Origin: Zeus faber | Lineage: Eukaryota > Chordata > Actinopteri > Zeiformes > Zeidae | Direction of reading: 5' to 3' | Length of the DNA: 64,000 bases | Assembly (NCBI GenBank): GCA_960531495.1 | Contig: OY482851.1 | Span: 16,216,321-16,280,320, forward strand | In this document: positions 27,201-37,740 of the stretch, one piece after another | Numbering within the stretch: position 1 is the first letter of the stretch | How the letters are laid out: each line of letters begins with the position of its first letter | Translations under genes and position numbers: made by a program | Notes under the pieces: model-generated | Databases searched by the model: none | What the model saw: only the letters and a program-made list of their open reading frames with translations | What the model was told of the DNA's origin: nothing

Positions 27201-28153
27201 AGACAAACATTTTTAGACCATGCCACAACTTTGCTGATTTTCACCAATGCCTGACTAATTATGCAATACCTGAGGCTTGAGTTGGACAGAAGACGTGTTA
27301 TCATTTTCCCTTTTCCAGTGCTTCTGGATCAGACCGCAGATACAATCTTCAATTTCTTGACGACACTGCCTGGAATAAAACACATTCCAGAAAGAATGTT
27401 TTGGCTAAAGGTTTGACATTTTTTACAATTATAACATGACAGCGGATATGATTTGCACATTTTTAATCGTCTCAAGTAACTTCCTACTTTGAGATGCTGT
27501 TGTTAGCGTATAGGATTTGAAGAAGGGGCCCATCGGTGTTTACATCTTCAACTTTGATGGTACTGTAAAACAGGTTTAAATAATTACATGGTATTGTATT
27601 TTCCACAATATATAATTGACAATTAGACTGTCAATTAGACTTTTTTTTTACCTTGGTGTTGTAAGGATTTTCATTTTTCTTTTCAACATTTGATGTGAAC
27701 AGTATGTGAAGGAAATGGACAAAAAGTAATCTTCCATGCTTTATTATTATAATTGTTTTTTACATAATACAATACAAATATTTGCCATTTGTATTCTTAT
27801 ATTAAGATGTTGCATAATTGTATTGTATTGTATTGTATTGGTGTCAGCATCTGCTGTGCTGCATTGCAATTTCGGGAGATGGATGAAGTATTTATCTATC
27901 AAGCTAGCTAGCTGGCTGGCTATTCGCGGTAAAAAGGCTCAGGTGCTAATTAGCATTAGCTATTTCCTAAACACAGCGCATAAAGGATATTCTCCTCTGT
28001 CAGCCTCACGATGTTCTCCTCCAGCTGCTCCCTAAGTTGGTCTGCCTCTTCTGTGGCTTCTTCGTCATCGGTGAAGCGGATGTGCTTTGGGACAGGTACA
28101 TGTTCGTCTAGTTGCTCAAAGAGCTCACTGTCACCAAACTCAACCGCCGCCAT
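19959..28153 (-). CDS. zcchc8: ZCCHC8, NEXT-complex CCHC zinc-knuckle protein
   Basis: Scaffold of the nuclear exosome-targeting (NEXT) complex with MTR4 and RBM7. Coding exons: 27991-28153, 27652-27694, 27488-27562, 27270-27369, 27115-27192, 26907-27010, 26534-26599, 26364-26424, 26149-26282, 25608-25750, 25381-25490, 24832-24918, 24371-24479 and 19959-21277. Phases join to about 863 codons, against about 707 in human; the excess is mainly the Ser-Pro repeat of the last exon. The start gives MAAVEFGDSELFEQLD. Exon 8 carries the zinc knuckle C-FN-C-GSGS-H-QLRD-C. The PSP domain follows (LPPLIYRMRQLGYPPGWLKE). The tail has LTLEELEEQQRLIWAALE and ends in the MTR4-stimulating block (IVPFEDTPEY, ATGTYLRIRDLLKSSPR). 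Intron 1 is AT-AC; the others are GT-AG. Confidence 0.94.
20374..20760. repeat. zcchc8: 39-bp coding minisatellite in the zcchc8 tail
   Basis: The plus-strand word gctgagagggct recurs at 39-bp spacing, about nine clean copies from 20,412 to 20,724, with degenerate copies toward lower coordinates. It encodes EESPLSPTPITMQ-like 13-residue units on the minus strand, each with two Ser-Pro dipeptides. The proximal exon copy has only about three comparable units. Confidence 0.92.
21462..22517 (-). pseudogene. zcchc8: zcchc8 terminal exon, proximal copy with 2-bp frameshift
   Basis: A near-identical upstream copy of the last exon, keeping the same AG acceptor context (ctctccag before AACCAGG) and the same ARNKK-stop end. 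Against the intact copy it lacks GT in the word actggtgtgtcacaa (near 22,178-22,181). Frame is lost after NSDCDT, and translation stops eight residues later. It also has a 9-bp in-frame gain coding extra Val near 22,300 and far fewer Ser-Pro repeat units. If used as the terminal exon it would remove the Ser-Pro array and the MTR4-activating end. It could be a dead copy or a truncating alternative last exon. Confidence 0.85.
22518..24370. other. zcchc8 last intron with possible MITE
   Basis: A 1.85-kb intron upstream of the proximal terminal exon. Left word agtgctgggcgctatggcc (about 22,591) and right word cgatatatcagcact (about 23,687-23,701) resemble the inverted ends of a teleost hAT-type MITE of about 1.1 kb. 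No transposase was found. A G12 run lies at about 23,371-23,382. No coding sequence is supported. Confidence 0.4.
26364..26424 (-). CDS. zcchc8: zcchc8 CCHC zinc-knuckle exon
   Basis: A 61-bp exon encoding PKSMCFNCGSGSHQLRDCPK, a classical C-x2-C-x4-H-x4-C knuckle with all four zinc ligands present. The GT donor is at 26,362-26,363 and the AG acceptor just right of 26,424. Confidence 0.95.
27695..27990 (-). other. zcchc8: U12-type AT-AC intron 1 of zcchc8
   Basis: On the minus strand exon 1 ends GAGGAGA and the intron starts ATATCCTT, the U12 5' splice consensus. Near the other end is TTCCTTCAC (27,706-27,714), one base from the U12 branch consensus, and about 12 nt later the intron ends in AC at 27,695-27,696. 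Joining these sites gives EENQMLKRKMKILTTP, which matches human AENQELKRKLNILTRP as I remember it. No GT-AG choice keeps that alignment. Confidence 0.85.
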
Positions 28154-28159
28154 CTTTGC

Positions 28160-28780
28160 GCTGCTTTGTCGCCGGACGTGGGTACGCACGTCACCATTAG
28201 TCTACGCAATGCTGCATTTGCTTGCATTGGGAAATCGGACGTTCCGCGCCGGGAGTCCCCAATTAACCCGAGCTTCATGTGTTCAATCGCTGCTCGGGAA
28301 AAAACATAGATGTCCGTTTGGGAACATTGCGAATATTGCGAATATACAACTGAACACGTATGTTCACACAACATTCGAACGATCAAAGTTATACGTGCTC
28401 TCAAATGCATTGACGGTGCGTGCCGCCATGCTATTTGACGTTAGATCTGAACTCTCGACTCGGGCCATCTGCTCCGAAAATCCCGAATCGGAATTCCGAT
28501 AAAAAGGAAAAAAAAATAATAATAATTCAATGGTACGACTGCCTGCGTTCTCAAACACCAGAGAGGATTTTATTTCCGAGTTCCAACAACAACGGGACGC
28601 AGCGCAATACCACGTGACCGGAACCAGGAAGTGCGGATGTAAACACGTCCCGGTTGCCTCGGTTCGCTCCCACGCCTGCTCTGCTGACCCCTTCGGTGCT
28701 TTTCACACCAAGTCGGTGTTTTTAGGCTCTTCGCGGGGGGGGGGGTTCCAACCATGTCCACGTACGCGACCGTCCCGTTA
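28160..28780. promoter_or_regulatory. Shared promoter region of zcchc8 and the 29-kb gene
   Basis: The divergent starts at 28,153 (minus) and 29,073 (plus) enclose a GC-richer stretch. It contains CACGTG (28,611-28,616, USF/MYC-type E-box), CCGGAA (28,618-28,623) and AGGAAGTG (28,626-28,633), both ETS-like, and a G10 run near 28,735. E-box plus ETS sites are typical of housekeeping bidirectional promoters. The transcription starts are not resolved. Confidence 0.5.
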
Positions 28781-29072
28781 ACGCTGCCTCATTGCGCTAT
28801 AGGCCCGCGCAAAATTCGCTTGATCTATTTATCGGGTCTAACGTCGTTCAGGCTCACCGCGTGTCCGCAGCAGGTGAGAGTTGAGTGATTTGACTGAATG
28901 TCGGTGCACGCGGCGAAACAAAACTCGAGCAATCACGTCGCTTTTAGTCACACTAAAGCGATCGATTGCATTAACAAAAAAAAGGGGGGGGGGGGGACGT
29001 GACCTTATACACCAGTTTGACCAATACAAAAAGGAAAAGCTGTTTTGTGCAACGATCTGTGAAACTTCTAAC

Positions 29073-30565
29073 ATGGCTGCTAAACAATATTTAAAGGTAT
29101 AAAGGTCAACAAACCATGCAACATGCATGCACTATGACCAATAGTACTGATTATCCACCCCCCGATTGTGATTTATTTTTAAATCAAAGTCTTGACTCCG
29201 ACCATATTCATATCGATTGTGTAGAATACAGCATACATCGACGAGGCAAAGCGTTGTAGAAATAAGATTCGTTGACCAACGGACAAAGAATTTAATAATA
29301 AAACTTCTCTTTTTTTTTTTGTTCCAGAGTCCAACGGTCCCGCTCTATTTGGGAGCAGATATATTTTCTGACACGGACATTCGTATAGAGAATCATCCAA
29401 GATACCATGCAAAGTTTGCAAAGAAAGGGTACGCTACAAAAGTCAACTTTTCCCCAGGTAAAGCCAAATGTGACACAAGACCAATGCAGCCAAACAGTGG
29501 CATGTCTAAACGAGTGTTCTACAACATTGTTTCCTTAACTGGCTGTTTACAGCATTTAGGTTTCATGGTCTCAAGGTCCACACTACCAGCAATTCCCTCT
29601 GGTTCTACAGCATTGAAGGACTTTTTCGAGTAGCTTTTGAAATGTATAGTAAGCGAGAGCAGCTTGCTCTACTGGAGAACCTACAGGTACATTATACATT
29701 TATCGATGAAGCGGGATGTGCTTTGTCTGAATTACAACAGAACATTAACTTTACTTTACACTCCTTTACTTTTCAGGAGGCATGGAAATCCCAAATAAAT
29801 AACAGCCCTCTGAAACTGAGTTATGACATCAGTGCGCAACAGGACTCTGCAGTGTCTGAGAGCATCACTCAGATGTATGATGAACACGAAAAAGCAACCT
29901 CACATTCTCCGCATTGTCAAACTGTTAAAGAATCAGTGGATAGAACTCAGACCGGCACAGGCTTATCTGGCTATACCCGAGTAGATCATGATTATTGTGC
30001 GTTCCTTAAGAATGTGTCAATGCAGCCTGCCCAATTGCTATTATCCACCATTAAATTGAAACTGCAAAGCTTGGAGGAAAAACTCAGTTCTGAGAGTCAG
30101 GGTTGTACTAGCCAGGTCAAGACCGTTTTGTTGCTTCTTGAGAACATTGATCGCTGTTTGGATGGGAAGCTGGAAGAAAAGGATCTAACCCAAACGGTGC
30201 TGGCCCTGCTGGAAGCCAAGCATTGGGGTTCTGTGTATTCAAGTCACTTGACTAACTCCGTAGCACAGTGGCTTGGCCAGCAATTCCATGGAGCAAACAG
30301 TATCATCAGCCAGCAGGTGGAAAGCTTTAAAGTTCAACATATTGAACGAATCACAGACTTGCCACCTGCAGAGGAGCTGGCTACTGAACTCTTCCCGGAA
30401 GCCATGCAAACACTGATGCTTCACTGGATGGGCCTAAATGATGAGTCAACCCTGGCTAAGAGGCACAGCGAGTATCCCATCTTGCTACTTATCCTTGAAT
30501 TTGCGAACCACAATCTTATTACTGGTGCAGCGCATGTTCTTTACTCAAGCCTATTATGCAGATAA
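29073..30565 (+). CDS. Unrecognised four-exon gene, 358 codons
   Basis: Exons 29073-29096, 29328-29457, 29553-29686 and 29777-30565 join in phase with GT-AG introns. Intron 3 (90 bp) is itself open, so its removal is inferred from good splice sites. The product starts MAAKQYLKSPTVPLYLGADI and continues FRFHGLKVHTTSNSLWFYSI. Middle residues (about 110-160) are polar and low-complexity. The C-terminal half is helical and leucine-rich (VKTVLLLLENIDRCLDG, LTQTVLALLEAKHWGSVYSS) and ends YPILLLILEFANHNLITGAA then HVLYSSLLCR. No signal peptide or catalytic motif is apparent. I do not recognise the family. An upstream in-frame Met at 28,881 exists, but its extension is low-complexity and unlikely. 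Confidence 0.75.
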
Positions 30566-30743
30566 GCACGGTTTCCTGAAAGGCGTTTACTGGAATAGCA
30601 ACTTGAAATATTAACTTCACTTAAACATATGAGGTCATTCTCCCCATTTAAATATGAGCCATAATTTAAACCAGTGGTTATTTTCATTCAATCAGGATAC
30701 ACCACCTAATGCAGTCTTAATCAAGTTAGTTAGGAAATACCCT

Positions 30744-30749
30744 AATAAA
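30744..30749 (+). terminator. Poly(A) signal of the 29-kb gene
   Basis: AATAAA lies 179 bp after the stop codon at 30,565, with no better hexamer closer to the stop. Roughly 0.5 kb of spacer then separates it from the convergent rsrc2 stop codon. Confidence 0.55.
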
Positions 30750-31296
30750 GACAAGGTGATTTATTTCAATTACATTGGAAAATTTGATTAATTCCATTAT
30801 AAGCCAATCCTCCTTTGTTGACAAACAATTTGAACTTTCACTCACATCTCCAATTGGTTTTCTGTTATGGGGAAATGCATCAGAAATACTGTATACTGAC
30901 GTTACATTTCAGTCATAAAGCCTCTGGGTGTGTGAATGTAAACAGATCTACCTGACCTGTGTCATATTCCATTAAAAAAAAGGGAGGAAAAAAAAAAAAG
31001 TCACACTGCATATATTTCTTGTACAAAAAAAAAAAAAATCACAATGGTCAAACGATATCTAAGTTCCGCTAGCATCAGTCTTTCAACCTTTGCATTATTT
31101 TGTTAAGATGTACACATGAACTAACACTTTGACAAACTTAGTGTCCTTCTATTTACATCAAAATGTTCCAAGGTGTGAGCTCTTTGTCTTCAAATAAATT
31201 ACAGATCCAAAGCAACATCCATGCAAGCTTGAGAGCTAGCAGCGAGCTGATAGACCTATATGATTACGAGTGACCAAGGTAGCAAGGGGTTTGGCA

Positions 31297-33437
31297 TCAA
31301 ATAGCATCCATCCCGCGGGAGAAGGAGGATGAGAAGCCGAGGCCCATTCCCCTCTGGGTGTGTGTCTGGGACCGGGCCATCTCGTACTGGACATCCAGGT
31401 TTCTGAACATCTCTTCTTGCTGCTGAAGTGTCTTCAAGCCTTCATCATTGAGTGGTTTTGAGGCTCCGCTTTCGTCATCTGCCTATTAACATAGAACAAA
31501 AAAGAAATAAATCCAACATTTGTGGCAGATCCATGTTTGTAAATTCAAATCTGAAAAAAAAAAATCAATGTGAAAAGACTGATACATACTTTGATACCCA
31601 TTAATTTGCGAAATTTAACATTTTGGTCCTTGTTTCCAAAGTTGAGCTTCTCCCACAACTCAGCCGTCTGGGACTTGTCCTTTATTAAGAGTAATCATTC
31701 AAAGTGGTTAAATTAAATTGACACATTGATCACGGCACCATCCACAGTAAAAAGTCAAGAAATACCAGAAAATACCTCCAAGATGGAAACGCCACATGTT
31801 GCCCAAAGAATGTGAAGTTAGAAATTACTCAACTCTCACCCCTTCCTTCTTCCCCTGCCACAGCATTTTCCTCTTCTTCTCCTGCTCTGCAAACTTCATG
31901 GGGTTTACGGCAGAGGGATTGTAGTAGCTGGGCACGGCAATACCTGTCTCTGCTAATGTTCTGGCCTGCAGGGCCGCCATCTGTGCTGCCATTGCAATCT
32001 GGGGGGTGACCTGAGTGCCCGAGGCCAGCAGGGCTGCTACATTGAGAACAGGGTTGGTGGTGGTGGCGGCAGCGGCGGCCGCTGCTGCAGTAGCAGCGGC
32101 GGCTGCAGCAGCGGCAACTGTGTCACACAGCAACGGTGTAGCCACTGCAGGAAAAGGAGAAAGAAAACACAACAGCCATCTAGGAATTGCATCTTGACTC
32201 AGCTGACGGGTCCTGATGAAATTTGGTGGAACTGTATAAACCTCTCACCTGCAGCTATTTCTTGCTGTTGCTTCTCTATAATTTCCTTCTCCTTCTGCTC
32301 CTGTAACTTCTTGGCCCTTTCCAATCTGGACAGGAACAATCAGAGGTTTGAATTTGTAAGTTCCTGCATGCTCAATGTGTGATGTTTAAAATGATTAAAT
32401 AAGAGTTTAAGCTTCAGTCTCACAATTCCTCCAAGTTGGTGTTGTACCTTCTGGCCAAGGCCTCCTGCGCGTCCATGGCTGTGTTTCTGCCCCGGAAGGC
32501 GGGTGGACTTACAGACATACTTCGACTCTTTCGGCGCACTTTCTCACTCCTCTTCTTTCGCTCTCTGAAGTGAAAAATAATGAAAGTGGAAAAAAGAAAT
32601 AATAATAATTACAATAATCTTTTGAGTTAACATCATTACTCTTAAGATGTACTTACACTGCAGAGGATTGATTAATTTCAACAAGAAGTACTTGTAAGGA
32701 CAGCCCACCTGCTCTTACTGCGGCTTCTACTCCGGTGCCGATGTTTGGTCCTCGACCCAGAGCGAGACCTCGCCTTCCTCTTCCTGTCCCGACTCCGCGA
32801 CCGTGAGCGTCGTTTGTCTCTGCTTCTGCTGTGATGCCTCCTGAAATCAAGCTAATCTTTTAAACTTGAACTGATATTGTATATTTGTATTACACTTACT
32901 ATGCAAGTATTTGCTGTAGTTACAAAGTAACTGTAACAAAGTAATTTGATTGGAATCAATAGAATGCGAGTCATATTGAAGCTGTGTAAATATTACTTTT
33001 GGTTTGTTTGGTTCTTTTTGTGACCATCTTTATTTTTTATTTTCAAAGAGTTCAAGAATACTATTATTTTAGTGACTTGTATCATGAAACTCCTCCCTTA
33101 AGCGGAGTACACACTACAAGATAATAAAGCCGATTTAGGCACAGTCAAAGGGGAACAATGGGACCAAGACTCTTGTGCCAGACTATCCTGTGGCGTTATG
33201 TATGTATGTAAACATGTTTAATATATTAACGGTCAGATATCCTGTAGTGCGCAGCATCGCTACTTCTTGCCCTTTGTGTGCCATGTTTTTCTACTCAAAT
33301 CATATTTGATCCACACGATTTACAGTTTTGGGAGTTGGTACTTTGGTAATCTCGCGTAGCCACACCGTGGCAAACGCAAGATGAGTCGGTTGTTGCAGAA
33401 TGGAATCTGTTAGTGTGTGGTGTGCTTTTGGGCAAAT

Positions 33438-33517
<80 letters not shown>

Positions 33518-36500
33518 CACAATGTATCATGTTATGTGTGGGGTCTGTTGAGATTTGAAAATTCTTGTTGTGTGGGTCACACATGAGGAAGATGGACGAG
33601 ACCCACCTTTCCCGAGAGTGTGACCTCGAGTGGCTGCGTCCCCTGGAAGGCTTCCTCTCTTTGCGTCTGTGTCGCTCCTCTCCGTTCTCCGCCGACAGCC
33701 GGTCCTTCCCCCTTTCAGTCTGCTCATACTGCTCCTCGGACTTCCTGTGAGACTTTAACGGCTTCTCACAGTCTCTCTTTCGTGCCTGTTTTAAGAAGAA
33801 GTTGTCTCTTTCAGGAAAATAGTGCAACAGAGAGTTAGTACCACTGCATAGGATACGTGATATAGTTGACAAGTCCTAAAACATCTTGTCATTTAATGTT
33901 TTGATTTCACATCAAAATCAAATTTGGACATTTTTGTGCGTAGCCTGCTACACATGTCCACAGTGTTCCGACGCTGTAGCAAAAACTCACCTCAAGCAAC
34001 GCTTAACCGTTAGAACATTTGCATTATTCAACCGATAGTTAAATATGTCCATAGTCAATCTAATTGCTAGAGCAGACTAACACCTCAGAATACCAAACTT
34101 TATCGTTGCTTCGACGATGGCCATGCAATTTTCCAAGATTAATTTCTCAAAAGAAAAAACGAAGACGGTTAATGCGCTCATTGACAGTTATATTTCACCA
34201 AAATAGATGTAAAATTGTACAACTTTATTTGAATCCAGTGCAAAGTAGGGATGGGCATCTCTTACGATTTGATTGATATATTGAAAACGACATAATCCGA
34301 CCACCTACCCACCTATCAGACAGGAGACAAGCCCAAAGTAGGCCAGATAATCTCATAACAAATTTTAATATGTCACTATAAATTATTTAGAAAAACTATA
34401 AACTGTTGATACATGCAGCTGATGGAAAAGGCCTATAATGGAAGTAAACATGTTCTCTAACTATACCTGCCTACCTCTTCTATGCCGATTGTATAAACTG
34501 TTCTTCCCGACATTACAGAATCTCTCGATACTTTGACAACAGTACTTACTATTAAATATGAAGTTTAATGAAGCCAACGGCAAAAATTGCTGTTGAATAT
34601 AAAGAAAATATCCTTTAAAAGGGTATTTTGGATTTAAATTATATCTTGGGAAATCATTTTTGTGAGGAATGATTTCAATGTTGATGCCCATCCCTAGCTG
34701 TGAAAGATGCAAGAGTTAATGCCATTTTTCCACTTAATTCTGTAAGGCAAAGAGGAGTTTGAATGGCAGATAATTACCTGTCCCAGAAGGAGGCATAATA
34801 TTTTGCTATGTCAGCAGGGTCTTCTGTTCAGAGTCTCTTCGTGCATTAGCACGCTGAGTATGATTTATTGTAGAAATGTTATCATGTGATCTATACAGAA
34901 AGGTTTTAACAAAAAAAATCTACTCTTCACCATATAATATGGCTACAATGAGTGACATATCTCTGAGTTCTTTTGAGATAAGTCAACATATGGAATAGCA
35001 AAAAGGGCTCCTTTCCATGTCAGTAAGCCCATGTCCATCTAAAAGCCTTTAGTTCTTTAGCTTTGATTTTTACGATATGCTTGAACAAAAAATACTTACC
35101 GCAATCACAAATTAACCGAAAGAATCACATTAGAGGCAAGAAAGATGACAATTTTTTTTCCAGATTGTACAAGAAATATTTACCTCTTTGCTCTTGCTGC
35201 GACTTCGCCGGTGCTTCCTGTCACCTGTAAAGAAAACATTTAATTAAACTGCTTTGCTAGTGTATGTTAGGCAAGGTACAAAAAGCAACCAACTAGCGAC
35301 TGCTTCACAACAGAACACATATCAATGTCAGGAGAATAACATTCTAGAAAAAAATAAATCTATACTGTAAAATGTTTTCTTTGATTTCTATCCAACTCTA
35401 TATGCACAGACTTAGACCAAGTGACTCACTTTCATCTACGCCCAAATAGAACCCATTAAAATGGCCTAACATTTTCAGGTGGTATTAATGTTTTTATTAT
35501 AAAATATACAAAGATCTTATGTATCTTTTCCCTTGGACTAATTACATTTAGGACATATGGAGGCACAATGAGTTAGGCAATATTTGCCTACCTACTGTCA
35601 GCCCACAACGTTAACAAGGGAATCTTTAAATATATAGTAGTGCTAAGTTTTTTTTTATATTGAAGACAGGGATCCTATTGAATAGATTCCATAGACAGAA
35701 TAAAAAATTGTCATAATAAAAATGTCACAATAAACCAGTGACATCTTAACTATGTAGAGTCCACTTTTTTAATGAAAGTAAACACAAATGTCACTTCACT
35801 TGTTAGCTGTTATTGTTTTCCTGACTAGTAAAGTGAATACCGACGTTTTCGGTCCCTTGAACGTGACCTTGACTGCGAATGCTGATGTTTGGAACTTCTG
35901 GGGGATTTCGATGACTCCATGCTTTGTTTCCCTCTGTCAGGAGCAGGGGATTCTACTCTGGGGATGCCCACAGAGTTGTCGTCACTTGCCTAAAAACGAA
36001 TCACCATGAGAAATCACATCAACCGCAAAACAGAATTGTTCAACGATTCATAATTACTCAAGGAGTGGAGGAGAAACACTGGGTGCCCTGTGGTGTAAAA
36101 TGTGTGCATGAAAACATGTATAATAAGGTATTTTCCTCTTCCTCCTGTTGATTCACAGGGTGCCTAGAATGCATTTTTCTATTATTGGGGCAATTCTGTG
36201 CCATTGTGGGCAACTGATTGCATCCTTTTTTTAAATTTTATGTTAGAAATGAATTTACCACAAATATAACAGTTGTGGCAAGCTTCCGGTCCTGAATTTC
36301 TATCCAGGGATTTAATAAATAAAGAGGTTTCTTGAATTGAAATATATGAGCAATGGTTCCAAATTGTGTGATCTCCCAATACATTGTTTTTTTTTTTTTT
36401 TTAATGAATGGGATCACTAAAATGCTGCACGTCTTGTCTCAACTATCTTGCATGTTTTACTGAATGTTCAGACTGGTGTGGTGATGAGTTAATGGGTTGA

Positions 36501-36969
36501 GACGTGTGGCTCCGCTGTACTAGCTGGTATCCAAAAAAGACAAACAAAACAACTATTTCAAGGTGCACAGCTGCTGACTAGAGATATAAGTCACCGCTCT
36601 ATTATTAGTTCAGTCGCTGCATTGTGCTAACGTTCTGACAAATGCGCCACTGGCACTGTGGCTTTCAGGAATAATAAAACCTCAGATGAATATGGGTCCA
36701 TGGACCTAATATAAAACGGTCACAAACTCGATAATAAATTATAATCCTACACATTCGCTCCTCCCTTTGGCAGTTTGTGGTTGGACTGCTTCAGCGCCGG
36801 AACACAGGCCACTAAGCTAAGCTAATTTAGCCTCTTGCAAAAAAACAGTCGGGCGCCATCTTTTCGAAACAAAATGCACAGCATAACCTGTCGCTCACAT
36901 CGACGTTATCAATGTGTCGAATCCAGCTACGTTTGTATTTTTCCCCCCGGCAACATCACTTACCGACAT
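31297..36969 (-). CDS. rsrc2: RSRC2, arginine/serine-rich coiled-coil protein 2
   Basis: SR-like nuclear protein of poorly defined function, linked to pre-mRNA processing. Exons: 36964-36969 (M-S), about 35845-35989, 35184-35224, 33607-33785, 32709-32840, 32448-32564, 32249-32325, 31840-32144, 31590-31679 and 31297-31482. They total about 425 codons (human about 434). The N-terminus is Arg/Ser rich (SQSRSRSRDRKR, GRSHSRSHSRER). The conserved C-terminus reads NTAMDAQEALARRLERAKK, NVAALLASGTQVTPQIAMAA, SYYNPSAVNPMKFAEQEKK, LWEKLNFGNKDQNVKFRKLM and ends GMGLGFSSSFSRGMDAI. The donor of the second exon is uncertain: frame favours GTCGGT at 35,844, a weak site, and a small extra exon is possible. 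Confidence 0.93.
31840..32144 (-). CDS. rsrc2: rsrc2 conserved exon with poly-alanine tract
   Basis: A 305-bp exon encoding VATPLLCDTV, then an alanine tract of eight Ala, Thr and eight Ala, then TTTNPVLNVAALLASGTQV and the conserved PMKFAEQEKKRKMLWQGKK. Human RSRC2 has only about six Ala at this place as I remember it, so the tract is longer here and GCN-repeat based (about 32,057-32,118). Confidence 0.9.
33439..33513. repeat. (CA)n microsatellite
   Basis: About 37 uninterrupted AC dinucleotides in an rsrc2 intron, roughly 95 bp downstream in window coordinates of which begins the RS-rich exon at 33,607. Its antisense Cys-Val open frame is an artefact. Confidence 0.98.
34246..34694. mobile_element. 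Non-autonomous DNA transposon (MITE), about 450 bp
   Basis: Terminal words tagggatgggcatc (left, from about 34,246) and gatgcccatcccta (right, to about 34,694) are exact 14-bp inverted repeats. The interior is AT-rich, without an open frame. No clean 8-bp target duplication is visible; a TA duplication within the repeat ends would also fit. The family is not assigned. Confidence 0.65.
35990..36963. other. rsrc2 first intron
   Basis: A 974-bp intron between the two-codon first coding exon and the second. It is AT-rich with a T16-18 run near 36,388 and a tetranucleotide-like ctaagctaagctaa at about 36,813. No gene is supported. Confidence 0.5.
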
Positions 36970-37740
36970 ACGAATGGGAACAAAGCTATTGTGAGAACAA
37001 AGCCGCAACTGAAATTGTCGTTTGAAAGGACGGGCAGCGGCTAACTAGCCACCGCTGCTGACTGTGTAGCGCGGCTGTGTTCATCCGGGTCGCCGGAGTG
37101 ACTTCTTCGTTTGAACGAATGGAGGTTGTGAAACTGCGTGGTGCATTAACCGCCACCAGCCGGACCGGAGTGTGGATCAGTAGCTATGGCAAGAAAATAC
37201 GTTACGAAAGGATAATAATAATAATTAAAAAATATATAAATGCTATTAATTATACAAATAACATAGATACACGTGCATGTATCTGTACATGTGGGATTCT
37301 ATACGTGGTTGTCTGTCACGCTGCACTAAACCACGGCGACGACTCTTCCGGTTGTCTGACGTGTAACCGAACCAGCTTTCGTTTCTAGATTTATTTCACT
37401 ATATCTCAATACATTAAAGTAAATATCCAAATATGCATATGCATTAAAAGCAACCGATTTCAATACATTTGTTTATGAGATTTCCTTCATTTTCAATGTG
37501 TAACCTTACTGATTTAACGTGGAAAATATAGATACAAAAAAAGAAGAAAAAAAAAAGCCTTCCACCTTCTACTTCCGGGTTTCCAACCTAGCCCCGCCCC
37601 CTGGAGTTTGAGCGTCTCAAGGCGCCAAATCCCGAAGATTGAAGGCGTGTGATGCAGGACAGCTCGCTTCTCTTGACATGTTGTTTTCATCCGCAGCGGG
37701 ATTGGAATAAGAGGCAAGTGTGGAGCCGGTTAATCAAGAT
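36964..37740. promoter_or_regulatory. Divergent rsrc2/kntc1 promoter region
   Basis: The start codons of rsrc2 (minus, 36,969) and kntc1 (plus, 37,953) are under 1 kb apart, head to head. Between them are a GC box CCCCGCCCC (about 37,592-37,600) and GGCGCCAAA (37,621-37,629), the reverse complement of TTTGGCGCC, an E2F consensus match. E2F/DREAM control is known for kinetochore genes, so this site probably serves kntc1. The AT-rich part at 37,200-37,560 separates the two promoters. Confidence 0.6.

Larger units (their letters stand above)
32841..35183. other. rsrc2 introns with CA microsatellite and MITE
   Basis: Contains the exon 33607-33785 and otherwise non-coding sequence. A CA repeat runs 33,439-33,513 and a short-TIR MITE lies at about 34,246-34,694. 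No RNA gene is recognised. Confidence 0.55.

Noticed and set aside
28956..29072. N-terminal extension of the 29-kb gene to the Met at 28,881
   Set aside because: The extension is Arg/Gly low-complexity over a G12 run; the internal ATG at 29,073 gives a compact start.
33300..33872. A 190-codon minus-strand frame running through the CA repeat
   Set aside because: Only 33,607-33,785 is real rsrc2 exon; the remainder is intron read-through.
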